Shown in pieces: positions 18,308 to 27,290 of a stretch of DNA of 64,000 nucleotides; within the stretch, counting starts at the first letter, position 1, and each line of letters begins with the position of its first letter. The position numbers and the translations under genes are program-made. The stretch spans positions 224,718-288,717 of the forward strand of contig JAZKDT010000018.1 in the NCBI GenBank assembly GCA_040387475.1, given 5' to 3'. This DNA comes from UBA4416 sp040387475. GTDB lineage: Bacteria; Bacteroidota; Bacteroidia; B-17B0; Aurantibacillaceae. The notes beneath the pieces are model-generated. The model ran no database searches. It was not told the DNA's origin and saw only the letters and a list, made by a program, of their open reading frames with translations.

Positions 18308-18610
18308 TTACAATCCTACTTCTTCAATGTAAGCCAGGATACCTCCTTTTAAATTATACAGGTTTGTAAACCCATGCTGACTCTCCAGAGCGCCTATGAC
18401 GGTTGCGCTGCGTTTTCCGCTACGACAATGAATTACGACCTGTTTATCTTTGGATATCTTATCGACATTATCCATCACTTCGCCCATCGGAATTAGTTCG
18501 CCATTCATATTGGTTTCATCAAATTCGTATTGCTCACGTACATCAATTAACTGGAAATCTTTTTTATCATCCATTAATTGTTTTAACTCTTTTGCTGTTA
18601 TCTCTTTCAT
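18308..18610 (-). CDS. Rhodanese-like sulfurtransferase domain protein
   Basis: A 100-residue single-domain rhodanese. The N-terminal IDVREQYEFDETNM motif and the active-site loop VVIHCRSGKRSATV (catalytic Cys at about 72) are intact. Such proteins carry persulfide sulfur to acceptors. It lies 11 bases downstream of the phosphosulfolactate synthase gene, which may indicate a shared role in sulfur metabolism; the acceptor is unknown. Confidence 0.93.
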   Translation of the reverse strand: MKEITAKELKQLMDDKKDFQLIDVREQYEFDETNMNGELIPMGEVMDNVDKISKDKQVVIHCRSGKRSATVIGALESQHGFTNLYNLKGGILAYIEEVGL

Positions 18611-18621
18611 AGTGTTTTTTA

Positions 18622-19413
18622 TTAAAATATTTTGTCTTTTGTTCCTTCTGGTAAAAAATTAAAGAAAGTATCTCCCCGTAAACCAATACGTAATGTTTCT
18701 AAAGGGATGACATCGTCTACGCTGATATTGCCAACATTTACATTGGATCCGAACAAGTTAATAAAATACACTTGTTGCGATTTTTGCGGAGTTTCCCAGA
18801 TAATATCTTCAACGGCGATTTTATTTGTTATGCGCGTTACTAACATGGAATGCGCACTTCCGTTCTTGTGAAAGATCCCCACTGTTCCGCTCTCCCGCGC
18901 TTCGGCAATTACTTTGAACGATCCGGATTCTAACTCAGCTTTCATCATGCTAACCCATTTTGCGGGATGAATAATAATTCCCTCTTCCTTAGATCCAACT
19001 TCAGACAATACCGTGAAATTTTTAGACAGTGTGCTGATGAATTTACATTTATTGTCATGGTCGATATTGATACTACCGTCTGATACCTCAGCCGTATCTA
19101 ATCCATAAGAATCAATAAATTTTTGATAGTCATCAAATTTACCTCTGGCCACAAATGCTTCAAATAAGGTGCCACCCAAATAGGTTTTTATTCCTGCTTT
19201 TTGGTAGATCTTAATTTTTTCTTTCACATTTTTAGACATCACCGATGTTCCAAATCCGAGTTTTACAAAGTCAACATAGTCTGCATAACTATCAACAAAA
19301 TCTTCGGCGTGTTTCAACGATATCCCTTTATCCATTACCATGGTTATGCCACTTTTACGAGGTCTTTCAGTACGTTCAGGTATATGCGATAAATTTACAT
19401 TGTATTTTATCAT
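18622..19413 (-). CDS. comA: Phosphosulfolactate synthase (ComA-like)
   Basis: A 263-residue TIM-barrel protein. It matches ComA in the N-terminal RTERPRKSGITMVMDKGIS, in DYVDFVKLGFGTS and GIKTYLGGTLFEAF, and in the acidic VSDGSINID segment. ComA adds sulfite to phosphoenolpyruvate to give phosphosulfolactate. In methanogens this starts coenzyme M synthesis; in Bacteroidota it more likely feeds sulfolactate or sulfonate metabolism (possibly sulfonolipids), which is inference. It is followed by rhodanese and DedA genes in a tight unit, with the TPR gene 10 bases upstream. Confidence 0.85.
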   Translation of the reverse strand: MIKYNVNLSHIPERTERPRKSGITMVMDKGISLKHAEDFVDSYADYVDFVKLGFGTSVMSKNVKEKIKIYQKAGIKTYLGGTLFEAFVARGKFDDYQKFIDSYGLDTAEVSDGSINIDHDNKCKFISTLSKNFTVLSEVGSKEEGIIIHPAKWVSMMKAELESGSFKVIAEARESGTVGIFHKNGSAHSMLVTRITNKIAVEDIIWETPQKSQQVYFINLFGSNVNVGNISVDDVIPLETLRIGLRGDTFFNFLPEGTKDKIF

Positions 19414-19423
19414 AGGTCGTTAT

Positions 19424-20839
19424 TTATAGTGGTTTATTTTTAAATGATTGTATAAGTTGCATGACTGCAATATCCTGTTCTAACACAGGTAAATACTCCA
19501 GTAAATCTATATGTTTTTCGTAATCCATTTCCAAAGCGTTTTCCAGAAATACCATGCCCTGCTGCTTTTTCCCCAGTTCCATTTGTAAGCCGCTCATGCG
19601 GTAATACAATTCAGGAGTGTCGGGATATTTTTGAATGCCTTCTGCTAATATTTTTTCGCAGTCTTTGTAATATCCACCGTCGTATAATAGTTTAGCATAG
19701 TCAAGGTAAATATCATACTCTTCGTATCCCAATTCAATTACACGCTGATAAGCTGAAGCGGATTCTTCTAAAAAGCCTAACTTATGCTGAACTTCACCAA
19801 ACACATACCAATACTCCGGCATGTTAGGATTAATTTCAATGGCTTTTTTTATGTAATGAATACTTTCTGTGATCCTGTTTTGATAATCCAATACAATCCC
19901 AATTCCTAACCAGGCATCTGCATGCGCTGCATCCAGTTTAATGGCGCGGTTATAGTTAACCAAAGCGTCCTCATATTGGGTCATATTCTCAAAACATTCT
20001 CCAATATAATAATAAGTATTAGCGTCGGGTTCTTCGTGTTTGAAGGTTTCTCTATAAACTTCAATGGCATCCTGGTATCTTTCCAACTGAGCTAAAGAGT
20101 TAGCCTTATTGAAATAAGCGGATGAAAAGTTTTCTTTAATCGCAATGGCGTAATCGTAAGCATCAATCGCTTTTTCAAATAAGCTCAAACGATTGTAGCT
20201 AATTCCCAGGTTAAACCAGGCAAAATGGTTATAAGGTTTTTCCTCAATGTATGTTTCATAAAATGCGATCGCCTCTTCACTCTTACCTGTCATTTCATAA
20301 CACAACGACAATTCATTCAACGCCACATCATTATCTGAATTGACTTTAATCGCTTTTTTTAAATAATACAAAGCATCTTCTGCTTTATCATCATTCAAAA
20401 ACTCAATACCGATAGCTACATATACTTCATCTTTATATTCGGCCAAAGGCAAAGCTTTTTTATAATTTTCAATAGCCTGCTCGCTTAAGCCGGTCTGACT
20501 ATAAATATAGCCACGGGTCATATACAACTCGCTATTATTACTTTCCACCTGTTCTATTTCGTTTAAAAGCAATAAAGCATCGTGAGTTTTATGCTGTGAA
20601 GAAAGGTACTGGGCTAATTTTATTTTTAAAGCAGATGAATAAGGGTAATGGTCTAAAGCAAAATCGATGGCTTTTTTAGCGAGTTCTAAATTAAACCATT
20701 GCATATAGTAATCAATGATCTCTTCAAGTTCATCGGCATCAAAAAACTGATGCGTGCCGGAAGAAATCATGTCCTCAAAACGCTTTAAACTTTTTTCGAA
20801 ATCCTGGTTGCTTAATCCGTCTCCTTCAAATTCACTCAT
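19424..20839 (-). CDS. TPR-repeat protein (cytoplasmic)
   Basis: A 471-residue protein made almost wholly of tetratricopeptide repeats, about ten 34-residue units (for example ALLLLNEIEQVESNNSELYM and AWLGIGIVLDYQNRITESIH). There is no signal peptide or membrane segment. The first 40 residues are acidic. It is a likely scaffold for protein-protein contacts and lies immediately upstream of comA on the same strand. Confidence 0.85.
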   Translation of the reverse strand: MSEFEGDGLSNQDFEKSLKRFEDMISSGTHQFFDADELEEIIDYYMQWFNLELAKKAIDFALDHYPYSSALKIKLAQYLSSQHKTHDALLLLNEIEQVESNNSELYMTRGYIYSQTGLSEQAIENYKKALPLAEYKDEVYVAIGIEFLNDDKAEDALYYLKKAIKVNSDNDVALNELSLCYEMTGKSEEAIAFYETYIEEKPYNHFAWFNLGISYNRLSLFEKAIDAYDYAIAIKENFSSAYFNKANSLAQLERYQDAIEVYRETFKHEEPDANTYYYIGECFENMTQYEDALVNYNRAIKLDAAHADAWLGIGIVLDYQNRITESIHYIKKAIEINPNMPEYWYVFGEVQHKLGFLEESASAYQRVIELGYEEYDIYLDYAKLLYDGGYYKDCEKILAEGIQKYPDTPELYYRMSGLQMELGKKQQGMVFLENALEMDYEKHIDLLEYLPVLEQDIAVMQLIQSFKNKPL

Positions 20840-20965
20840 ACAAAAAACTGCTTTCTGATAATTAACACAAATTTAAGGTTAAAAACCACATTTTAGCCGT
20901 TAATTTTTAACAAATTAATGGTATATTTTAGAAAACTCATTCCATTTAATCTTAATGCTAAATGG

Positions 20966-20973
20966 TATATTTG
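20966..20973 (+). promoter_or_regulatory. -7 box (TATATTTG) for the phosphoglucosamine mutase gene
   Basis: Exact TAnnTTTG match, ending 21 bases before the GTG start codon. Confidence 0.55.
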
Positions 20974-20994
20974 TGATTCAAAAATCAAAAAAAA

Positions 20995-22389
20995 GTGACC
21001 TTAATTAAAAGTATTTCAGGAATCAGGGGAACCATTGGCGGTAAGCCGGGAGATGGGTTAAGTCCTTTGGATATTGTAAAATTTGCCTCCGCATACGGAA
21101 GCTGGATTTTAGAACAAAGTAAGAATCAAAAAGCAACAGTTATCATAGGCCGGGATGCCCGTTTATCGGGACAAATGGTTAATAATATTGTTTGCGGAAC
21201 CCTGGTTGGTTTAGGAATCGATGTGATTGATCTTGGATTAAGTACAACACCCACTGTAGAAATTGCCGTAACAGAATTAAACGCCAATGGTGGGATTATC
21301 CTAACAGCCAGCCATAATCCTAAACAATGGAATGCTTTAAAATTATTGAATAACAAAGGCGAATTTATCAGCGATAGCGAAGGTAAACACATTTTAGAAC
21401 AGGCTGATAAAGAAGATTTTACCTATTCAGACGTCAATCAATTAGGAACTTATTCTGAGCGGCACGATCTTTTGCAGATCCATATTGACAAAGTATTGCA
21501 ATTACCATATGTAGATGTTGAGGCAATTACAAAAGCAAATTTTTCGGTAGCAGTGGATGCCGTTAATTCAAGCGGTGGAATTGTTATTCCCATGTTACTG
21601 GAAGCATTAGGTGTAAAAAATATTCATAAAATACATTGCGAGCCCACCGGCCATTTTGCGCATAACCCGGAACCTTTACCTGAACACTTGAGAGATCTGT
21701 CGGAAGCGGTTATTAAAACAAAATCAGATGTAGGCATTAGCGTTGACCCGGATGTTGATCGTTTAGCGTTAGTTTGCGAAGATGGTGAAATGTTTGGCGA
21801 GGAATATACCTTAGTTGCCGTTGCCGATGCAGTTTTAAAACATCATAACGGCGGAAATACTGTTTCTAATTTATCATCCACGCGGGCTTTACGCGACGTT
21901 ACTGAGAAAATGGGCGGCACCTACTCTGCCTCTGCTGTGGGTGAAGTAAATGTAGTAACCCTGATGAAATCTACCAACGCTATTATTGGTGGCGAAGGAA
22001 ACGGTGGTGTGATTTTACCTGAAATTCACTACGGACGTGATGCTTTAGTTGGCGTGGCCATCTTCTTAACGCACCTGGCTAAATTCGGAAAAACAACTTC
22101 AATGCTGCGAAAATCCTTTCCAAATTATTATATCTCCAAAAACAAAATTGAGTTAACTCCTGAAATTGATGTTGATAAAGTACTGGTGAATGTAAAAGAA
22201 AAATATGCCAAACAACCGGTTAACACAGTAGATGGTGTAAAAATAGAATTTGATAAAGAATGGGTTCATTTACGTAAATCAAATACTGAGCCTATTATAC
22301 GTATTTATAGTGAAAGCGAAAGTGTGAGCACGGCGGACGCTTTAGCTAAAAAAATCATTGAAGACATTAAAGAGATTATTAAAAGTTAA
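20995..22389 (+). CDS. glmM: Phosphoglucosamine mutase
   Basis: A 464-residue alpha-D-phosphohexomutase. It opens with TLIKSISGIRGTIGG, has the phosphoserine loop in GIILTASHNPKQWNALK (Ser at about 104), the metal-binding DPDVDRLAL motif, the sugar-binding GGEGNGGV loop and the C-terminal phosphate loop RKSNTEPIIRIY. GlmM converts glucosamine-6-phosphate to glucosamine-1-phosphate for UDP-GlcNAc, hence peptidoglycan and LPS. Other phosphohexomutase specificities cannot be wholly excluded. The GTG start is fixed by the family N-terminus and by the -7 box 21 bases upstream. Confidence 0.9.
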   Translation: MTLIKSISGIRGTIGGKPGDGLSPLDIVKFASAYGSWILEQSKNQKATVIIGRDARLSGQMVNNIVCGTLVGLGIDVIDLGLSTTPTVEIAVTELNANGGIILTASHNPKQWNALKLLNNKGEFISDSEGKHILEQADKEDFTYSDVNQLGTYSERHDLLQIHIDKVLQLPYVDVEAITKANFSVAVDAVNSSGGIVIPMLLEALGVKNIHKIHCEPTGHFAHNPEPLPEHLRDLSEAVIKTKSDVGISVDPDVDRLALVCEDGEMFGEEYTLVAVADAVLKHHNGGNTVSNLSSTRALRDVTEKMGGTYSASAVGEVNVVTLMKSTNAIIGGEGNGGVILPEIHYGRDALVGVAIFLTHLAKFGKTTSMLRKSFPNYYISKNKIELTPEIDVDKVLVNVKEKYAKQPVNTVDGVKIEFDKEWVHLRKSNTEPIIRIYSESESVSTADALAKKIIEDIKEIIKS

Positions 22390-22394
22390 TGTAT

Positions 22395-22460
22395 CGTCAC
22401 TTCGAGCGAAGTAGAGGAACTATCAGTCCAAAATATTCTCGACTTTGCTCACACTGACAG
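22395..22460. repeat. Bacteroidota-type intergenic repeat (GTCACTTCGAGCGAAGT family)
   Basis: GTCACTTCGAGCGAAGT followed by agaggaactatc, with a degenerate inverted partner (tctcgactttgctcacactgac). The 17-base core recurs at 23787-23810 and 39502-39528 on the other strand. Confidence 0.7.
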
Positions 22461-22530
22461 AAATACAATAATGCAGGAAATAAAAATTTACTACACACAA
22501 AACTTTACGAACTTTGTCGTTCAAAATAAT

Positions 22531-22577
22531 TAACCTCTGCGACCTCCGCGTAAAACTCTGCGGTCTTTGCGGTTAAA
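22531..22577. repeat. 'Tctgcg-acct-ccgcg' type short repeat
   Basis: CTCTGCGACCTCCGCG, ACTCTGCGGTCT and TTTGCGGTTAA form internally repetitive GC-skewed sequence, a type of dispersed intergenic repeat seen in many bacterial genomes. It lies just before the cysteine desulfurase gene and may be part of its leader. Confidence 0.55.
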
Positions 22578-22588
22578 CCAACAAAAAA

Positions 22589-23716
22589 ATGAAAGTATAC
22601 TTAGATAATGCCGCTACTACCCGATTAGACGAACATGTTTTAGAAGCCATGCTACCGTACATGCGCGAAGAATACGGAAATCCATCCTCTATTCACGCCT
22701 ATGGCCGCAAAACACGCTCTGCTATTGAGGTAGCCAGAAAAACGGTTTCTAAATTACTGAACGTTGCTCCTTCAGAAATATTTTTTACATCCGGTGGGAC
22801 AGAAGCCGATAACATGGCTATCAATCAAAGTATTCATTCATTAGGATTAACACATGCCATTACCAGCAAGATCGAACATCATGCCGTTGAACATACTTTG
22901 CAAATATTAGAAAAAGAAGGTAAGATCAAATTAAGCTGGGTAAATGTGGATGCCAAAGGAAATGTTGATCTGAATCATTTGGAAGAACTTCTGAAAAATA
23001 ATGAAAGATCGTTTGTTTCACTCATGCATGCCAATAACGAAATTGGTACATTATTACCACTAGAGCAAGTTGGCGAGATTTGCTCTAAATATGACGCGAT
23101 ATTTCACAGCGACACCGTACAAACGATGGGGCATTACCCCATGGATCTTCAAAAAATTAAAGTGCATTTTATTACCTGCGCTGCTCACAAATTTCACGGG
23201 CCTAAAGGCGTGGGCTTTTTATATGTGAACCATACGGTTAAAATTCAACCCATGATACACGGCGGTGCACAGGAACGTAACATGCGCGGTGGCACAGAAA
23301 ACACGCAAGGCATCATAGGTTTAGCAAAAGCTTTGGAAATTTGCTACACGGAGATGGATGAACACATCAAACATATCCAGGGATTAAAAAATTACATGAA
23401 AGAACGCCTCGAAAAAGAAATTCCGGGAATTGCTTTCAATGGAGAAACCTCTAACGAAAAAAGTTTATATACCGTATTAAATTGTTGTTTCCCCGCACAT
23501 CCTGATGCGGAGATGATGTTATTTAACCTGGATATTGTCGGCATTATGGCCAGTGGCGGAAGTGCGTGTAGTAGCGGAAGCAATCAGGGATCTCATGTTT
23601 TACGTGGCATTGGTGCCGATGTATCAAGAGCATCTGTCCGTTTTTCATTTTGCAAATATACTACCAAAGAAGAAATAGACTATACCATCGATAAACTGAA
23701 AGGGATGTTGAAATAG
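22589..23716 (+). CDS. Cysteine desulfurase (NifS/IscS family)
   Basis: A 375-residue PLP enzyme. N-terminal YLDNAATTRLDEHVLEAM and YGNPSSIHAYGR are classic. The HHAVEHT motif, the PLP lysine in CAAHKFHGPKGVG (about residue 205) and the catalytic Cys loop GGSACSSGSNQGSHVL (about 327) are intact. It takes sulfur from cysteine for Fe-S clusters and thiolation. The short Cys loop is class I (IscS/NifS-like) rather than SufS. No isc genes adjoin it. Confidence 0.93.
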   Translation: MKVYLDNAATTRLDEHVLEAMLPYMREEYGNPSSIHAYGRKTRSAIEVARKTVSKLLNVAPSEIFFTSGGTEADNMAINQSIHSLGLTHAITSKIEHHAVEHTLQILEKEGKIKLSWVNVDAKGNVDLNHLEELLKNNERSFVSLMHANNEIGTLLPLEQVGEICSKYDAIFHSDTVQTMGHYPMDLQKIKVHFITCAAHKFHGPKGVGFLYVNHTVKIQPMIHGGAQERNMRGGTENTQGIIGLAKALEICYTEMDEHIKHIQGLKNYMKERLEKEIPGIAFNGETSNEKSLYTVLNCCFPAHPDAEMMLFNLDIVGIMASGGSACSSGSNQGSHVLRGIGADVSRASVRFSFCKYTTKEEIDYTIDKLKGMLK

Positions 23717-23724
23717 CTATAGGT

Positions 23725-23810
23725 TCATCATTCTGAACTTGTTTCAGGATCTCACAAACAAATCCTTAACTGTGTTAGGGACTCTGCTTCCCAACTTCGC
23801 TCGAAGTGAC
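23725..23810. repeat. Two intergenic repeat segments
   Basis: TCATTCTGAACTTGTTTCAG at 23729-23748 is a common Bacteroidota dispersed repeat. The segment at 23787-23810 is the inverse of the GTCACTTCGAGCGAAGT family. Together they could form an imperfect hairpin. Confidence 0.6.
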
Positions 23811-23885
23811 AGTTCAACATGACAAATCCTATTTTCCATTTTAAATTCCTTACCTTTAGGTATCAAAACAACGATCACATATTTG

Positions 23886-24176
23886 ATGCTCGTATTCGTT
23901 TGTAGCTTTTCTTTAAAAGCGCAACAAAACTTGTTTCCTTCTCACCATTTATTGTCTTTCAATTATAATAATCCATCGCAGGTAAATCAACGGATGATAT
24001 TATTACAGCCGTATAATTTACAAAAGCAATTACCCGCTATTTCTTCCGGTTCTATCAACGACCTCCCCTTTTTTTGTGCTATGGAATGCAGAGTGCGTAA
24101 GCATACCAATATCTGGATAAAGCTGCGTGCCGGTGATGACACCAGTTATATGAAGATGATTGCACCTTCTAAATAA
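23886..24176 (+). CDS. Small exported protein of a conserved Bacteroidota type
   Basis: A 96-residue protein with a signal peptide (MLVFVCSFSLKAQ). The C-terminal third (LPFFCAMECRVRKHTNIWI, then KLRAGDDTSYM) follows a pattern I recall in small exported Bacteroidota proteins (FFC..E.......i..R.RLG...Y...), but no function is known. The ATG at 23886 directly follows a TTG and a CATATTTG element. It precedes the VWA-protein gene by 83 bases and may share its operon. Confidence 0.6.
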   Translation: MLVFVCSFSLKAQQNLFPSHHLLSFNYNNPSQVNQRMILLQPYNLQKQLPAISSGSINDLPFFCAMECRVRKHTNIWIKLRAGDDTSYMKMIAPSK

Positions 24177-24259
24177 AATTTTAACATCATTTATGGAATA
24201 TGAATATTCCGGCGTCTTAATATCAGATTCCCGAATTAAACCATTTAAAACCATACGTC

Positions 24260-26218
24260 ATGCTAAAATTCTCTTTTCTCAGTTTCGTGCTTGCTGGCTT
24301 CATCAGCGTTGCACAGCAGACACCAAACAACGCCTGCTCTATCTACGGTAAGCTCACCGATAAATCTTCTAAAGAAGAAATCCCGTTTGCAAACATTATT
24401 TTATATAAAAACGATAGCGTACAAGTAGCCGCGGCAACAACAGACATGGCAGGCAACTTTTGTTTGACGCCCATAAACGTGGGTACGTACAAAATTAAAG
24501 CGGTGTATGTGGGCTATTCTCCTTCTATAATCTCTAAAGTTGTAGTTTCCGCTAATAACGCAACTCAAATAAATATCAGTCTATCAGTTAATGAAGGCAT
24601 AAAATTAAATACGCTTGAGATCGTTAGCTATGCTCAACCTTTAATAGATGGTGATGTAAAGTCAGGAGGAACAATTACACGTGAGGATTATCAAAAATTG
24701 CCTTCAAAAAATATAAATTCAGTTGCATTAACAAGCAACGGGCCAAATAAAGCATCAAAAGATCAGTTAAATATCCGCGGCGGAAGAGCCAGTTCCGAAT
24801 TTAATACGGAAGAATACAACCGTATTTATGATAACGAATTTAAAGATTCAAAAAAAGATCCACTCTCAACCTTTAGTATCGATGTAGATAAAGCATCTTA
24901 CAGTAACGTACGTCGTTTCATCACTCAAAATCAATTACCCCAGGCCGATGCGGTAAGAATTGAAGAAATGATTAATTATTTCAGCTACAATTATCCCAAG
25001 CCTAGTAGTGATCAACCTTTTTCTATTACTACAGAATATACGGATTGCCCCTGGAACAAAAACCATCAGCTGGTTCATATTGGCTTGCAGGGAAAAGAAA
25101 TTGCTATGGATAATTTACCCGCTAACAATTTGGTGTTCCTATTAGATGTATCTGGTTCCATGGAATCACCCGACAAATTACCTTTATTAAAAGCGGGGTT
25201 AATTTTACTGATCGATCAAATGCGCCCGCAGGATAAAGTATCTATTGTAGTGTATGCAGGCGCTGCAGGCGTTGTTTTACCGCCTACTTCTGGTGATCAC
25301 AAAGATAGAATTTACGATGCTCTTGAAAAACTGGAAGCAGGAGGTTCAACGGCCGGCGGTGAAGGTATTTTATTAGCCTATAAAACGGCTAAGGATAATT
25401 TCCTGAGCAAAGGAAACAACCGGATCATTTTAGCTACTGATGGCGATTTTAACGTAGGGATAAGTAGTGATGGTGAGTTAACGCGCTTGATAGAAAAGCA
25501 GAGAGAAGAGGGTGTATTTTTAAGTGTGTTGGGTTTTGGTACCGGAAACTACAAAGACTCTAATATGGAACAGCTGGCAGATAAGGGAAATGGTAACTAT
25601 GCTTACATTGATAATATTTTAGAAGCAAAAAAAGTATTGGTCAAAGAAATGGGCGGAACTTTACTAACCATCGCAAAAGATGTGAAACTACAGATAGAAT
25701 TTAATCCGGCCAAAGTAAAAGGGTACCGCCTGGTTGGATACGAAAACCGTTTGCTAAATAACGAAGATTTTAATGACGATAAAAAAGATGCCGGCGAATT
25801 AGGTTCAGGACATACGGTAACTGCTATCTACGAGATCATTCCTGCCGGTTCTGCCGAATTAGTAGCAAGTATTGACAAACTAAAATACCAGGAAGTAGCA
25901 ACACCTCGTTCTCCGTCTGAAAGCAATGAGGTGATGACTATCAAATTCAGATACAAAGAACCAAAGGAATCCACATCTCAATTGATCTCCCATATTGTTT
26001 CAGATAAAAAAACACCATTCGCAATTACTTCAGAGAATTGTAAGTTCTCTTGCGCAGTGGCTCAATTTGGAATGCTGCTACGCGATTCTAAATTTAAAGG
26101 CGATTCAGACTTCACACATATTATAGCGATGGCTAAAGACGCAAAAGGAAAAGATGAAGAGGGCTACAGAGCTGAATTTATTCGATTGGTGGAAATAGCA
26201 GAGTTGATAAAAAAATAA
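24260..26218 (+). CDS. VWA-domain surface protein, YfbK-like, with CarboxypepD_reg and plug-like N-terminus
   Basis: A 652-residue exported protein. Signal peptide, then a CarboxypepD_reg-like domain (about 25-115, IYGKLTDKSSKEEIPFAN), then a short stretch resembling a TonB receptor plug (GGTITREDYQKLPSKN, LNIRGGRAS). A VWF_N segment (DPLSTFSIDVDKASYSNVRR) is followed by a VWA domain with the MIDAS motif DVSGSMES (about residue 297) and a C-terminal DUF3520-type domain (VKGYRLVGYENR). There is no barrel, so it is not a receptor. YfbK-like proteins bind partners in a metal-dependent way; the partner is unknown. A bidirectional terminator follows. Confidence 0.88.
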   Translation: MLKFSFLSFVLAGFISVAQQTPNNACSIYGKLTDKSSKEEIPFANIILYKNDSVQVAAATTDMAGNFCLTPINVGTYKIKAVYVGYSPSIISKVVVSANNATQINISLSVNEGIKLNTLEIVSYAQPLIDGDVKSGGTITREDYQKLPSKNINSVALTSNGPNKASKDQLNIRGGRASSEFNTEEYNRIYDNEFKDSKKDPLSTFSIDVDKASYSNVRRFITQNQLPQADAVRIEEMINYFSYNYPKPSSDQPFSITTEYTDCPWNKNHQLVHIGLQGKEIAMDNLPANNLVFLLDVSGSMESPDKLPLLKAGLILLIDQMRPQDKVSIVVYAGAAGVVLPPTSGDHKDRIYDALEKLEAGGSTAGGEGILLAYKTAKDNFLSKGNNRIILATDGDFNVGISSDGELTRLIEKQREEGVFLSVLGFGTGNYKDSNMEQLADKGNGNYAYIDNILEAKKVLVKEMGGTLLTIAKDVKLQIEFNPAKVKGYRLVGYENRLLNNEDFNDDKKDAGELGSGHTVTAIYEIIPAGSAELVASIDKLKYQEVATPRSPSESNEVMTIKFRYKEPKESTSQLISHIVSDKKTPFAITSENCKFSCAVAQFGMLLRDSKFKGDSDFTHIIAMAKDAKGKDEEGYRAEFIRLVEIAELIKK

Positions 26219-26221
26219 TTG

Positions 26222-26255
26222 AAAAAGCGCTAAACAATGTTTAGCGCTTTTTTTT
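26222..26255. terminator. Bidirectional terminator between convergent genes
   Basis: A 14-bp perfect stem AAAAAGCGCTAAAC/GTTTAGCGCTTTTT with a 3-base loop. The 3' half includes the stop codon (26241-26243) of the minus-strand DUF1295 gene. Confidence 0.9.
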
Positions 26256-27187
26256 AAAAAATTTAGGAAAAAATCTTCCTACTTGTTTTTGATAATCTTT
26301 ATAAGCAGTGTATTTGCTGGCCGAAATGTTTTCAGAAAAGTCAGATGACTGCTGAAATAAAATTAACAGTAATAAACAACCTGCCATACTCCAATTTATA
26401 ATGTGGTGTGTTGCCACTGCTGAGAACAAATAAAACACGATCCAAATGGCCTGTTCGCACGCGTAATTCGGATGTCGTATTTTAGCCCATAAACCGGTAT
26501 GCACAAAACCTTTAACATAAATTCCCTCCGGTGGTATTTTAGATTTTAAACGTCTGTGTTTTTCATTTTGATAATCCCATTGCTGCTGGTCGGCAATAGT
26601 TTCTAAAACAACTAAGGCAACGAATACAATGGAGAGAAAATATTCCGTTACATGTAATGGCTGGCCCATGCTTTTATAAGCAACCAACATGGGCAAGGTA
26701 AATAACAAAATTAATGCATTTTGATACAATGAAATAAAAAACAGGTTAAACATACTCCATTTCAAACGACCTTGCAAGGCGGGAGTCTGGCGTNNNNNNN
26801 NNNTACTTCCCACCGATAATCTTCTTCGCCGGTCCAAAATTTTAATTTATACGCTCCACGGCGCGAAAAATTGTATGTTAGCCGTATACCCCATATCGTT
26901 ACTAAAATAGCCATTAATACCAATCGCTCGTCAAACAGCCCTTTATAAGCCATATACCATGCATAAAAAACAGGAACGATACTCCATATTTTATCTACCT
27001 GCGAACAATTTCCGGTAATTTCACTTACGGCGTAACACATTAAGGAAACTGCAAGCGCTCCAAATAATAAATGCTGTAGCGTTTCCTTTTGCAAAGCTGT
27101 TAAGGGGTCGTCCAGATAAAACGTAACAGTTGGCACAACAAATAAGGTAAAAATTAAAAGGAATATGGTTTTAGCTAAGCTGTTCAT
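26241..27187 (-). CDS. DUF1295 / isoprenylcysteine methyltransferase-like membrane protein, split by an assembly gap
   Basis: Two frames form one gene interrupted by ten N. The 5' part (27187 to 26804) starts MNSLAKTIFLLIFTLFVV and ends with TGEEDYRWEV. The 3' part resumes RQTPALQGRLKWSMFNLFF and runs to the stop at 26241. It contains KIRHPNYACEQAIW, the conserved motif of the steroid 5-alpha-reductase/ICMT-like group, with about 6-7 membrane helices. The family pattern DYRWEVLR fits a true gap of 2 bases, which restores the frame with one Leu codon. The biochemical role of DUF1295 proteins is not established. The gene is probably intact. Confidence 0.85.
26794..26803. other. Assembly gap (10 N) inside the DUF1295 gene
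   Basis: Ten N break the reading frame. Frame arithmetic requires a true gap of 2 bases modulo 3, not 10. Confidence 0.95.
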
Positions 27188-27244
27188 AGAGTTATTTTTA
27201 ATAAAACGTAAAAAGGTAAAGTGTACTTATACGAAAAAATAAAA

Positions 27245-27271
27245 AAAGCCGAAGACATGATCTCCGGCTTT
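27245..27271 (-). terminator. Terminator of the malate dehydrogenase gene
   Basis: On the minus strand AAAGCCGGAGATCATGTCTTCGGCTTT is a near-perfect stem followed by a T-run, 20 bases after the mdh stop codon. Confidence 0.85.
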
Positions 27272-27290
27272 CAATCTATTTAATTGTTGA

